40,314 bases of DNA from a bacterium (GTDB taxonomy: Bacteria > Armatimonadota > UBA5829). Below the pieces are notes generated by a model. It searched no databases. It was not told where the DNA came from and saw only the letters and a program-made list of their open reading frames with translations. The translations under genes and the position numbers were made by a program. This document shows, piece after piece, positions 17,727 to 25,458 of the stretch (positions are counted from its first letter, which is position 1; every line of letters begins with the position of its first letter). Where the stretch lies: contig JAJFTD010000134.1 of NCBI GenBank assembly GCA_021373255.1, positions 1-40,314 of the forward strand. The letters are read 5' to 3'.

Positions 17727-17755
17727 ACTTTAACTCATATTGCTAGATATGTCAA
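17727..17755 (-). promoter_or_regulatory. Promoter of the PEP-CTERM gene
   Basis: On the minus strand a perfect TTGACA (17755-17750) is followed after 17 bases by TAAAGT (17732-17727). This gives a leader of about 70 bases before the ATG at 17648. Confidence 0.7.
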
Positions 17756-17865
17756 GTATCATGAATAACAGTGAAGCCATAATGGTTTCCAGTGTCAACT
17801 TGTTCATTATATACGCAATTGGCCTCCAGATAAGACACATTCGCTGTAGATAGAAAAAAGGTTAC

Positions 17866-17927
17866 TGACAAGAATTGACAGTGATTGGCTGGCTGACATA
17901 TACTGACACAGCAGTAAAATCCTGACA
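17866..17927 (+). promoter_or_regulatory. Promoter with five TGACA repeats upstream of the prepilin-like gene
   Basis: TTGACA (17875-17880) and TATACT (17899-17904) are 18 bases apart, a strong sigma-70-type promoter with a start near 17911. TGACA occurs five times, beginning at 17866, 17876, 17894, 17904 and 17923. The steps of 10, 18, 10 and 19 bases place most copies on one face of the helix. They overlap both promoter boxes, so a regulator bound there would control the promoter directly. Confidence 0.6.
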
Positions 17928-17944
17928 ATCTGGAGACCGGTATT

Positions 17945-18760
17945 TTGCTGTTGCGCGCGCGAAAGAAACTCAAGGAAGGGTTCACTATTACCGAGCTTTT
18001 GCTCGTGATGGCATTGATCGCGATCCTCGCGGCGATCATCCTGCCGATAATCACGCGTGCAAAAGGCATGTCCTACCAGGCTAAATGTGCAAGCAACCTC
18101 AGGCAGTTTGGAATGGCATTCAGTATGTACTCCCACGATTGGGACGAATACTTGCCGGGCCCAGGCGGCCTCAGCGGTGATCGAACCTACTGGTCTCAAA
18201 GCGGGTCAGGCGGCCTGCAGGGTTATGTAAAACAGCGCGGGGTCGGGTCTATATGGACATGTCCCCTCCTCACCGAATGGGACGGCCAATTCCCCGCACG
18301 CAGCTATTCGATGAACAGTTATCTCAGAACCGTTATCGGATATAACTACGCGAAAGATATTGAATACCCCACGTGCGTGGAATACCCCACCTGCTTGAGC
18401 TGCCAGCAGGGAATCAGAACCGACAGAATCCAAATGCCCGGAAAGACCATCCTGCTCTTCGAAGGCATACCGCTAACAGGCGGCTTTGAAGACAAGCTGG
18501 ATTATCTTTATCGCTGCGCAAACTGGTCGAGAGTCCGTGGCTATATCGATAAGATTGTAAACACAATCCAACCCGGCAAGCCCTGGCACGGGCGAAACAA
18601 CAACTACCTCTACTGCGACGGTCACGTGATCGCAAGACCACCCGGCCGCAAGACAACCGGCGTGCTATCCACACAGTCAGAGATGTTCGAGTGGTACGTG
18701 GACAAAGCCCGTTATCAAGCACGGTGCAACACGATCTGGGTAGGCGTTCCGTTTAAATAG
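17945..18760 (+). CDS. Prepilin-like secreted protein with H-X9-DG C-terminus
   Basis: 271 residues from a TTG 9 bases after GGAG. The N-terminus is a type IV prepilin/pseudopilin signal: a basic leader (RARKKLKEG), then FTITELLLVMALIAILAAIILP with Glu at +5, which should be cut by a prepilin peptidase after the Gly. The C-terminal H-X9-DG motif is present as WHGRNNNYLYCDGH, the mark of a family greatly expanded in Planctomycetota and Armatimonadota (DUF1559 type). The body carries several cysteines. Its role is probably in a surface pseudopilus or envelope assembly, not established. No pilus machinery genes are adjacent. Confidence 0.88.
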   Translation: MLLRARKKLKEGFTITELLLVMALIAILAAIILPIITRAKGMSYQAKCASNLRQFGMAFSMYSHDWDEYLPGPGGLSGDRTYWSQSGSGGLQGYVKQRGVGSIWTCPLLTEWDGQFPARSYSMNSYLRTVIGYNYAKDIEYPTCVEYPTCLSCQQGIRTDRIQMPGKTILLFEGIPLTGGFEDKLDYLYRCANWSRVRGYIDKIVNTIQPGKPWHGRNNNYLYCDGHVIARPPGRKTTGVLSTQSEMFEWYVDKARYQARCNTIWVGVPFK

Positions 18761-18770
18761 CTCCATCGGT

Positions 18771-19580
18771 CTATTTACCAAATGGCAGGCGAGTAGGACC
18801 CAGGCCAAGAGAGCGCTTATTGGTTGCATTCAGATCAACTTTCCACTTTCCATCTTCTAAAAATAAGACGTAGTAGTAGTCGCTGTTGAATGAATCTATC
18901 ACCCGAGCAATTGGGTTACTCTTGATCTTGGTATCCAGGTTCGCATGCACAATGCGGGTGTATTTATCCGCATCCTTGTCCTGCACCAGATCTGCCTTTA
19001 TTGTAGAATTTGCAATTTGGTCGGCTGTAGGCGGTATGCCAAAAAGGAGCATTTTCTGAAATTCTCTCGGCGTAATACCGGCTGACTTGAATTGGCGATC
19101 ATTGGCAGGCCTCTCAAGTGCCTTTATACTGGCTTTAGTAAGGTAGGGTTTGACATACTCCACACTGCCAACTCGTTTCGCCTGAAGAAAACTCTCCACG
19201 ACCTTAGTCGCCGGAACCTTGGGCTCAACGAACTTCCTGGGCCAAAATGCAATGGCGATACCTGCCAGAATGATAATCCCCAACACCAGGTAACCGAACC
19301 CGAACCCCTGCTTCACCTCCACCGGCGCTGATACATAAGGCTTGGGCCCCATCGAGGTCGGCGCTATATCGGCTAGAGTGGGCTCGGGAGCAGGGGGCGT
19401 CGCAGTTACCTCCATCGTGGCGGTTGCAACCGCCGCAGGCTGTGCCACAGTGGCTTCCGGCGCATCAGCCTTGGTACTAACCGAAAGCGTGACAGTCGCA
19501 AGAGATGCGTGACATTCTGAGCACACAGTCCTGCTTCGCTGGTTTTCGATACCGCAATTTGGACAAACTCTTACCTGCAT
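18771..19580 (-). CDS. Zinc-ribbon membrane protein with extracytoplasmic NTF2-like domain
   Basis: 269 residues from an ATG preceded by AGGAAAGGGGAG. A longer in-frame reading to 19886 runs antisense through the RsbW-type gene and was rejected. A zinc ribbon (CPNC at 6-9, CSEC at 20-23) is followed by an Ala/Pro/Thr-rich linker, one TM (about 95-113) and a domain of about 150 residues outside the membrane. The ending YYYVLFLEDGKWKVDLN resembles NTF2/SnoaL-like folds. The zinc ribbon would be cytosolic. This design occurs in many bacterial envelope proteins of unknown role. It converges on the prepilin-like gene, 10 bases away. Confidence 0.7.
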   Translation of the reverse strand: MQVRVCPNCGIENQRSRTVCSECHASLATVTLSVSTKADAPEATVAQPAAVATATMEVTATPPAPEPTLADIAPTSMGPKPYVSAPVEVKQGFGFGYLVLGIIILAGIAIAFWPRKFVEPKVPATKVVESFLQAKRVGSVEYVKPYLTKASIKALERPANDRQFKSAGITPREFQKMLLFGIPPTADQIANSTIKADLVQDKDADKYTRIVHANLDTKIKSNPIARVIDSFNSDYYYVLFLEDGKWKVDLNATNKRSLGLGPTRLPFGK

Positions 19581-19645
19581 ATTACTCCCCTTTCCTTCAA
19601 TTATGTATTCATCAATTCTCCAACTAGCACAACAACTCCTCTTTT

Positions 19646-19667
19646 GGGTTTGATCATGACCAAACCC
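19646..19667. promoter_or_regulatory. 22-bp near-perfect dyad between divergent genes
   Basis: GGGTTTG (19646-19652) and CAAACCC (19661-19667) flank ATCATGAC. Twenty of 22 positions are symmetric. It sits between the zinc-ribbon gene (-) and the RsbW-type gene (+), 41 bases before the TTG start of the latter. There is no T-run, so an operator is more likely than a terminator. Confidence 0.5.
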
Positions 19668-19707
19668 GGATAGAACTTCTAAGAAAGACACTAAAGAGGG
19701 TACACAA

Positions 19708-20148
19708 TTGGGAAGTTTACCAGGTCTTGCTAACGATCCAGCAGTCACAGGCAAGATAATAATAAAGCCCGAGTCCAGGGGACTTTCCGATGCCCGCAGA
19801 CAAGTGCGATTATTGGCCGATGATCTCGAACTGGGTGAAGATGACGCATCCGACCTCCTTATGGCAGTCGGTGAAGCGATCACCAACGCCTACGTACATG
19901 GAGCCAGGAACCAGGACGGTGACCTGATCTACCTGGGTTGGCACTTCGATGGAAGCACCCTGACAATCACCGTTAAAGACGATGGACCTGGATTTGTGAG
20001 GTCAGATGATTCCACCGATCATTGGACACTACCCCTGCTCGGGCAAGGCATAGAATTAATGCGGACTGCCATGGATGAAGTGCAACTCCAGACCAATAAT
20101 GGTGGAGTTGTGACATTGATTAAACATGCGCAAAAACGCGCCGCGTAA
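19708..20148 (+). CDS. RsbW-type anti-sigma/serine kinase (HATPase_c_2)
   Basis: 146 residues from a TTG 7 bases after AGAGGG. This is a stand-alone GHKL ATPase domain of the RsbW/SpoIIAB family: N box GEAITNAYVHG, G1 box DDGPGF and G2 box GQGIELMR all present, so ATP binding looks intact. Such proteins bind a sigma factor or phosphorylate an STAS anti-anti-sigma partner. No STAS protein, PP2C phosphatase or cognate sigma factor gene is adjacent. A second family member lies at 28198. Confidence 0.88.
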   Translation: MGSLPGLANDPAVTGKIIIKPESRGLSDARRQVRLLADDLELGEDDASDLLMAVGEAITNAYVHGARNQDGDLIYLGWHFDGSTLTITVKDDGPGFVRSDDSTDHWTLPLLGQGIELMRTAMDEVQLQTNNGGVVTLIKHAQKRAA

Positions 20149-20152
20149 CACC

Positions 20153-20170
20153 AACGCGCTGTCGCGCTTA
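20153..20170 (+). repeat. Short intergenic repeat, copy 1
   Basis: AACGCGCTGTCGCGCTTA matches the sequence at 24086-24103 in 17 of 18 positions. Both contain a GCGC-4-GCGC dyad and lie just before a plus-strand gene. Here it follows the RsbW-type stop codon. Confidence 0.55.
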
Positions 20171-20171
20171 G

Positions 20172-20200
20172 TTGTCGTGCTGATCAGCTCGTGATATCAT
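20172..20200 (+). promoter_or_regulatory. Promoter placed for leaderless transcription of the DUF2142 gene
   Basis: TTGTCG (20172-20177) and TATCAT (20195-20200) are 17 bases apart. The ATG of the next gene is at 20207, the expected transcription start, and no ribosome binding site is visible before it. Confidence 0.5.
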
Positions 20201-20206
20201 TCTGGT

Positions 20207-21490
20207 ATGAAGTCCGCGCAATCACCTACAAGCCGCTGGTTGGTGGCTATTATTGCTGTGTTCACGCTGCTGTCGCTCGGGTATTCGTTCGCAACGAAAC
20301 TCCGCTACGGCCCGGATGAGCCCGCTCACTTCATTTATGTGAAGTCATTGGCCACGAAACTCTCGCCGCCGCCGATTTCAACCACCGAGACCCATTCCGA
20401 GGATTCCGCATCAAGCCATGAAGGGCATCAGCCGCCGCTGTATTACGCGTTGATGGCGATACCATTCGCACTGCTCAAAGCCTTGGGAGCATCGGTTGAT
20501 ACAATATGGCGAGTTATGCGGCTGCTTAATATACCCATAGGAATTGCGTGGATATGGTGCGTATACTCATTAGGACGCGTGTTCTTTGACGACGATAAGA
20601 AAAAGGCTCTTGCTGCGACCGCATTTGTAGCCCTGCTTCCTACGGGAGTCTATCAAGCGGGTGTGATCAGCAATGATGTTCTTACCGCACTGCTCTTCAC
20701 GTGGGCAATTATCCCGATACTGAGCTTCTTCAAGACGGAGAATATGTCCATAAAGTCCGCAGCTTTGGCCGGGCTGTTGATCGGGCTTGCAATTCTCACC
20801 AAGGCGCAGGGATTGGTCTTGGTACCAGCGTTTCTTGCCGCTGCACTGCTGGTGTGGAGGCGCAGGAACTATGCTGGCACTGGTGAGATCGCACGCATCA
20901 CAACGGTGGCGATGGGCACTGCGGTTTTAGTGAGCGGATGGTGGTTTGCGTGGTGCTGGTCCACGTATGGTGCTCTGATACCCCACTCGCTATATAATCC
21001 AGTTCTCCCCAACGGCCTAACGCCGCTTCTCTTCGCTCCGGCAGCAACTGCGAAACTGATGTGGTTTATAACATCACAGACCTACGGGCATTTCTTCATC
21101 CCATATTGGCTGGTTGAGCAGCATATAGGCGACTGGGCTAACTATTTCTATCCACTGTGCGTACTCACGGCACTAATCCTCGCAGGTTTGGTAATCAGTT
21201 ATAAGCGCAGAGACAATGTGGACTGGCGCGCGCTGTGGTTTATGCTATTTGTAGTCGCCGTTATGTTCGCCGTTTATGTCCGCTATATCTTAGTAGTCGA
21301 CTTCATGGCCAAGCAGCAGGGAAGGCTTTTCCTGCCTGCAGCGAGCGTGGTGGGCATGGTGTGGGTGCTGGGAATCGGCGGCTGGCTGCGAAGCGCACGT
21401 ATAAAAATAGCCGGCCTTACGGCCGGCCTTGTATTGATGCTTCTCTGTAACCTCGTAATAATCAGCTCTGCTATTGCGATGTATCACTAG
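20207..21490 (+). CDS. DUF2142/GT-C-type polytopic membrane protein
   Basis: 427 residues with about ten transmembrane segments. The first extracytoplasmic loop carries YGPDEPAHFIYVKSLA and then HEGHQPPLYYAL, matching the DUF2142 family and the acidic loop motif of GT-C glycosyltransferases, which use polyprenyl-phosphate sugars outside the membrane. Basic stretches (WRRRNY, YKRRDN) fit cytoplasmic loops. It is probably a sugar transferase for surface polysaccharide or glycoprotein; the substrate is unknown. The start has no Shine-Dalgarno sequence and may be leaderless. The 3' end overlaps the convergent gene by 4 bases. Confidence 0.8.
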   Translation: MKSAQSPTSRWLVAIIAVFTLLSLGYSFATKLRYGPDEPAHFIYVKSLATKLSPPPISTTETHSEDSASSHEGHQPPLYYALMAIPFALLKALGASVDTIWRVMRLLNIPIGIAWIWCVYSLGRVFFDDDKKKALAATAFVALLPTGVYQAGVISNDVLTALLFTWAIIPILSFFKTENMSIKSAALAGLLIGLAILTKAQGLVLVPAFLAAALLVWRRRNYAGTGEIARITTVAMGTAVLVSGWWFAWCWSTYGALIPHSLYNPVLPNGLTPLLFAPAATAKLMWFITSQTYGHFFIPYWLVEQHIGDWANYFYPLCVLTALILAGLVISYKRRDNVDWRALWFMLFVVAVMFAVYVRYILVVDFMAKQQGRLFLPAASVVGMVWVLGIGGWLRSARIKIAGLTAGLVLMLLCNLVIISSAIAMYH

Positions 21491-21930
21491 ATTCTAATGT
21501 CAATAATCGCGCTCACGCCTACGCCGTAGATGCGCTTGATGTTGCTGGTCGTCCTGCTGCCGACTGGAACCAGCGCCTTGACCCGGATGTTGCGGCCGAA
21601 TGTCGCGTTGGACTCGACCTGCACCACCGCCTTGGTCTTTTCAACATTCGCCTTGGTCCCAATAACCTGAACCGCGCCAATATAGCCACCGCCGCCAAGG
21701 CTGATTATCGGCACAACCGCTGTAGCCTCATCGGTACCCAGGTTCTTGTTAGCGGTAATTGTATTGACGAATTTATTGATCTGATCGCCAAACTTATCGA
21801 CAACGAAAGCCACGCCGCCGACCTTCACTATATCACCCAGGCTGATCGCCTGAGAATTCATCGCAGTCGTTGAGATAAAAGTGACTGCGATAACAGCAGC
21901 CAGTATGAGAGTTTTAATCCTAGAACTCAT
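21487..21930 (-). CDS. Small secreted protein of unknown function
   Basis: 147 residues from an ATG 8 bases after AGGAGG; an in-frame ATG 45 bases upstream was rejected. The signal peptide ends near SQA-IS (about residue 28). The mature part opens with GDIVKVGGVAFVVDKFGDQI, has a glycine-rich ISLGGGGYIGAV turn, and ends in strands rich in Val, Ile and Arg. No enzyme motif and no cysteines are visible. The family is not recognised. The gene is single, and its stop overlaps that of the DUF2142 gene. Confidence 0.75.
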   Translation of the reverse strand: MSSRIKTLILAAVIAVTFISTTAMNSQAISLGDIVKVGGVAFVVDKFGDQINKFVNTITANKNLGTDEATAVVPIISLGGGGYIGAVQVIGTKANVEKTKAVVQVESNATFGRNIRVKALVPVGSRTTSNIKRIYGVGVSAIIDIRI

Positions 21931-22130
21931 CGTAAATCCCTCCTGAAAGAGCGGAGCACCCAGTGCTTTCCACATAACATGAAGACGTTGTTTTCAAAGC
22001 ATAGTTCCTGATAGTTATGGATAAAAAGCTCATTATTTGCTATTTGAGCCTGCCAGATGGAGTTTGCAGTCACAAGCCCATGATAATGTTACACATGGTG
22101 TCGCATTTACATCTGACTGCCTAAGAAATC

Positions 22131-22160
22131 TTGACCGGCCTCACCCACCGATGTTATACT
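22131..22160 (+). promoter_or_regulatory. Promoter of the cdaA-cdaR-glmM cluster
   Basis: TTGACC (22131-22136) and TATACT (22155-22160) are 18 bases apart, about 65 bases before the cdaA start. The rest of the 295-base gap (21931-22225) holds no gene that could be supported. Confidence 0.65.
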
Positions 22161-22225
22161 TATGGATGTAACGAAACTGGTATCCCGGGCAGGCGTCTCT
22201 TCCACCGCCCGTTGGACGAGATAAA

Positions 22226-23107
22226 TTGAACATCTTTCATCTCCTTTCAGCATGTCAGAAGTACCTTGCAAGCGCAGGGTGGACCACGATTTTTTCGACA
22301 TTTCTTGACATCTTCCTCGTAACGGCACTAGTCTACTGGCTCATCATGCTGTCTAAGAGGACGCGTGCCTGGCACATTATCTGGGGCTTGCTGATCTTTA
22401 TTTTTCTCGTCCCCGTCACCGATTGGCTGCACCTGCAAACTCTCAATTATATCCTGCACTCATTCCTGCCGTTGGGCCCGGTAGCGATTGTCATCTTGTT
22501 CTTCCCTGAGATCAGGCACTGGCTGGAAAACATGGGCCGGTTCGCAGGGTTGGGCGTGGGACTTGCATCGATGGACACAGAGGACAGGTCATCGCTAATC
22601 CAGGTGGTGGTAAGGGCGGCGTGCAGGATGTCGGAGAAGCAGATCGGCGCACTTATAGTAATTGAACGCGAAGGCGCACTGGACGATATCGCCGCGACCG
22701 GCACCCGTCTGGACTCGCACGTCAGTGAAGAACTCATAGGAACAATATTTAATCCCGGAAGCCCACTGCACGATGGTGCAATCATTATTAGGGGTAACAG
22801 GATCATCGCCGCGGGATGCACACTGCCCTTGAGCGAAAGCGCACATGTCGGCACGATGATACATACACGCCACAAAGCAGCGCTGGGAGTGGCCGAGGAA
22901 AGTGACGCGGCGGTGGTGGTAGTCTCCGAGGAAACCGGCACTATATCGCTGGCCCTGGAGGGTAAGCTGCATCGCGGACTTAACGAAGAGTCTCTCACTC
23001 GCAGGCTCAAGAACCTCTCAGGGATGCCCGATGAGCGCGGCGAACACAAGTCGCAGTTTGCGCGACTAAATGGCACTATTAGAAAGGCAAGGTCCCGGCT
23101 GAAATGA
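22226..23107 (+). CDS. cdaA: Diadenylate cyclase CdaA (c-di-AMP synthase)
   Basis: 293 residues from a TTG preceded by GGACGAG, a weak site. Three N-terminal TM segments (about 25-42, 50-65, 75-93) precede the cytosolic DAC domain (about 110-260). Catalytic motifs: PLHDGAII (DGA at 183-185), and RHKAALG (215-217) where most DAC domains have RHR. The enzyme makes c-di-AMP from two ATP. The order cdaA-cdaR-glmM is the classical arrangement, in which CdaR and GlmM modulate the cyclase. The stop overlaps the cdaR start by 4 bases (ATGA). Lys217 is a conservative change and activity is expected. Confidence 0.95.
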   Translation: MNIFHLLSACQKYLASAGWTTIFSTFLDIFLVTALVYWLIMLSKRTRAWHIIWGLLIFIFLVPVTDWLHLQTLNYILHSFLPLGPVAIVILFFPEIRHWLENMGRFAGLGVGLASMDTEDRSSLIQVVVRAACRMSEKQIGALIVIEREGALDDIAATGTRLDSHVSEELIGTIFNPGSPLHDGAIIIRGNRIIAAGCTLPLSESAHVGTMIHTRHKAALGVAEESDAAVVVVSEETGTISLALEGKLHRGLNEESLTRRLKNLSGMPDERGEHKSQFARLNGTIRKARSRLK

Positions 23108-24042
23108 TCAGGCATAACTTGTTCTACAAGCTGCTGGCGTTTGGTGTTGCTATGGGCCTGTGGTTCTATGTGAATGCCGAGCGCAACCCGCACTCCCGCA
23201 GGGTGTTCACCGTGCCACTGGTCGTAACCAACTCCACCAGGGGTTATGTCACCGAACTCGGGCAAGATGAAGCCACAATCACTGTTGAGGGACTCAAAGC
23301 GGCTGTCGACTCAGTGCAGAGAGTGAGCGCGGTAGTTGACCTGAACGGGTTCAACTCGCGCAGGCTTTCAGCGGAAAAGCTGTTCAATGTTCGCGCGAGT
23401 GTCTCAGGAGTGCCCCAGGACGAGCTTAACGACCTTAGCGTGACAGTTAACCCTGGGAAGGTCAGGGTGAAGATAGAAGCAATGACCGGCAAGCGGCTGC
23501 CTGTGGAGGTGAAGTTTCCATCGGCTCCACCCCTTGGATATGCATACGGAAACCCCGGGCTCAATCCGGGCAGTATAAGTATATCGGGCAAGAGCACGAA
23601 CGTGTCCCAAGTGAGGCGCATAATACTTACTCTCCCCGACCGGATTCAAGGCGGCTCACTTGATGACTATTTTGATGTGAAAGCGCTGGACGGCACTGGC
23701 AATCATGTAAGCGGAGTAGAGCTGTCGCCGATGAAGGTGAGGGTGAAGCTGGATCTTGTTGAGGTGCCCGCAACTAAAACGGTCATCGTGAGCCCGAATG
23801 TATCCGGTGAGCCTAGATATCCGGCTAGGGTCACTAAAGTGTTGGTTGCACCATCCTCGGTGACACTCGAAGGCAGGCCCAGTTCGTTGGCAAACCTGAG
23901 TACCGTGACCACTGATCCGATAGTGGTGGCTGAAGAATCAGGTAATATCACAAAAGATGTAAACCTGCACGTGCCGACGGGAGTTAAAATTTCAGGAGAT
24001 GGTAAGGTACGGGTAACAGTTTACGTATCTGTGCCTGATTAA
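23104..24042 (+). CDS. cdaR: YbbR-domain protein CdaR, regulator of CdaA
   Basis: 312 residues, starting at an ATG that overlaps the cdaA stop. One N-terminal TM (NLFYKLLAFGVAMGLWFYVNAE) anchors about three YbbR repeats outside the membrane. Each has the strand pattern with G.V.L.G and a KVRVKI/KVRVKLD-type ending (about residues 120, 215 and 305). In Gram-positive bacteria CdaR tunes c-di-AMP synthesis by CdaA. That role is carried over here from family and gene order. Confidence 0.9.
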   Translation: MIRHNLFYKLLAFGVAMGLWFYVNAERNPHSRRVFTVPLVVTNSTRGYVTELGQDEATITVEGLKAAVDSVQRVSAVVDLNGFNSRRLSAEKLFNVRASVSGVPQDELNDLSVTVNPGKVRVKIEAMTGKRLPVEVKFPSAPPLGYAYGNPGLNPGSISISGKSTNVSQVRRIILTLPDRIQGGSLDDYFDVKALDGTGNHVSGVELSPMKVRVKLDLVEVPATKTVIVSPNVSGEPRYPARVTKVLVAPSSVTLEGRPSSLANLSTVTTDPIVVAEESGNITKDVNLHVPTGVKISGDGKVRVTVYVSVPD

Positions 24043-24056
24043 TGTGGGAAGTAGGG

Positions 24057-24082
24057 TGTTTCGGGAACTTGTTCCCGAAACA
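24057..24082 (+). other. Strong hairpin between cdaR and glmM
   Basis: TGTTTCGGGAA (24057-24067) and TTCCCGAAACA (24072-24082) form a perfect 11-bp stem with a 4-base loop CTTG. No T-run follows, so it is not a standard terminator. It may mark an RNA-processing or stability site that separates glmM expression from the cyclase genes. Confidence 0.65.
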
Positions 24083-24085
24083 GGG

Positions 24086-24103
24086 AACGCGCTATCGCGC
24101 TTA
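24086..24103 (+). repeat. Short intergenic repeat, copy 2
   Basis: AACGCGCTATCGCGCTTA, differing at one base from 20153-20170. It sits between the 24057 hairpin and the glmM ribosome binding site. Confidence 0.55.
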
Positions 24104-24117
24104 TCGGAGGACCGGTT

Positions 24118-25455
24118 TTGGGAAGATACTTTGGAACTGACGGCGTGCGGGGGTTGGCTAACGTAGAACTCTCGCCGCTTCTGGCTTTGAAACTTGGAAC
24201 GACTGCGGCGCACGCGCTCATCGAGCGCAAGCAGGGAAAAAAGATACTAGTTGGGCGCGACCCTCGCATATCGGGCGATATTCTTGAAAGCGCACTGGTA
24301 GCCGGTATCTGCTCGCAGGGAGTGGACGCGGTGCTGATAGGTGTTATCCCAACACCCGGCGTAGCGTTTTTGACGGCATCCAGCGACACGTCGGCTGGTG
24401 TGGTAATATCGGCATCACATAACCCCGTTCGGGACAACGGAATCAAGTTCTTTGGCGAGGACGGCTACAAACTGGACGATGCTGTTGAGGCTTCTATAGA
24501 GGACCAGATAGACAATTTTGACAACTTCCCCAGACCGCAGGGCGGAGAAGTGGGCAATATCTTCCGCAGGCACGAGATGGTCTGGAAATATGCCAAGCAC
24601 GTCAAGAGTACTACTAACGTGCCACTGGACGGGCTCAAGCTGGTCATCGATGGCGCCAACGGTGCCGCGAGTGAACTTGCACCTGCAATATTCCACGAAC
24701 TCGGCGCCAAAACGATGTGCCTCAACTGCACCCCAAACGGCACCAACATCAACGACGGCAACGGCTCTCAGCATCCCCAACAGATGTCAGTGCTGGTGAA
24801 GCAAGTCGGAGCTGATGTGGGGATGTCATTCGATGGTGACGCTGACCGTGTGATACTCTCTGATGAGAATGGCAACATAGTTGATGGCGACCGCGTAATG
24901 GCTATATACGCCCTGCACTGCGCCCGCAACGGTGGGTTGCCTATAAACACGGTCGTGGGCACGGTGATGAGCAATATCGGCCTTGAGATCGCGCTCAAGA
25001 AAGAAAAATTGAAGCTGGTGCGGACGGCCGTGGGCGACCGCTACGTCAGTGACGAGATGCGGCGATCGGGGGCAATTGTGGGTGGAGAGAAATCCGGCCA
25101 CATTATCCTGTCACGCCATACCACAACCGGCGACGGAATGATCACCGCGCTGCAAATTCTCACAATTATGATCCAGACCGGCAAGAGGCTCTCTGAACTA
25201 GCCGGTGAGATGACCGACTTCCCGCAGTTGCTGGTCAATGTGAAAGTAGCCGAGCGCGACGGTTGGGATGAGAAGCCGGAGATCATGGCTGCAATCGCGG
25301 ACGCGGAGCAAAAGCTCGGGGACCGCGGCCGGGTGGTCGTGCGCCCATCTGGAACCGAAAAACTCATAAGAGTTATGGCTGAAGGCCAGGACCAGAGCGA
25401 GGTCGAATGCCTGGTGCACGGAATCTGCGACGTTGTGAAGAAGGTCATGGGTTAA
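24118..25455 (+). CDS. glmM: Phosphoglucosamine mutase GlmM
   Basis: 445 residues from a TTG 7 bases after CGGAGG. It converts glucosamine-6-phosphate to glucosamine-1-phosphate for UDP-GlcNAc and hence peptidoglycan. All four sites are present: N-terminal FGTDGVRG, phosphoserine loop ISASHNP (Ser100), metal loop DGDADR, sugar loop GGEKSGH and phosphate loop RPSGTEKLIRV. The length is standard. It lies 75 bases after cdaR. GlmM is known to inhibit CdaA in other bacteria, so the operon joins c-di-AMP control to wall precursor supply. Confidence 0.97.
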   Translation: MGRYFGTDGVRGLANVELSPLLALKLGTTAAHALIERKQGKKILVGRDPRISGDILESALVAGICSQGVDAVLIGVIPTPGVAFLTASSDTSAGVVISASHNPVRDNGIKFFGEDGYKLDDAVEASIEDQIDNFDNFPRPQGGEVGNIFRRHEMVWKYAKHVKSTTNVPLDGLKLVIDGANGAASELAPAIFHELGAKTMCLNCTPNGTNINDGNGSQHPQQMSVLVKQVGADVGMSFDGDADRVILSDENGNIVDGDRVMAIYALHCARNGGLPINTVVGTVMSNIGLEIALKKEKLKLVRTAVGDRYVSDEMRRSGAIVGGEKSGHIILSRHTTTGDGMITALQILTIMIQTGKRLSELAGEMTDFPQLLVNVKVAERDGWDEKPEIMAAIADAEQKLGDRGRVVVRPSGTEKLIRVMAEGQDQSEVECLVHGICDVVKKVMG

Positions 25456-25458
25456 TAC

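Noticed and set aside
17752-18199. Minus-strand frames opposite the prepilin-like gene
   Set aside because: They cover the strong plus-strand promoter and the prepilin signal sequence. They have no family match and no ribosome binding site.
22447-23265. Long minus-strand frame opposite cdaA and cdaR
   Set aside because: It is antisense to the diadenylate cyclase domain and its composition is that of a shadow.
24063-24076. GGGAACTTGTTCCC as an SOS-type LexA box
   Set aside because: The GAAC and GTTC arms are spaced by 2 bases instead of 4, and the sequence is fully explained as the top of the 11-bp hairpin.
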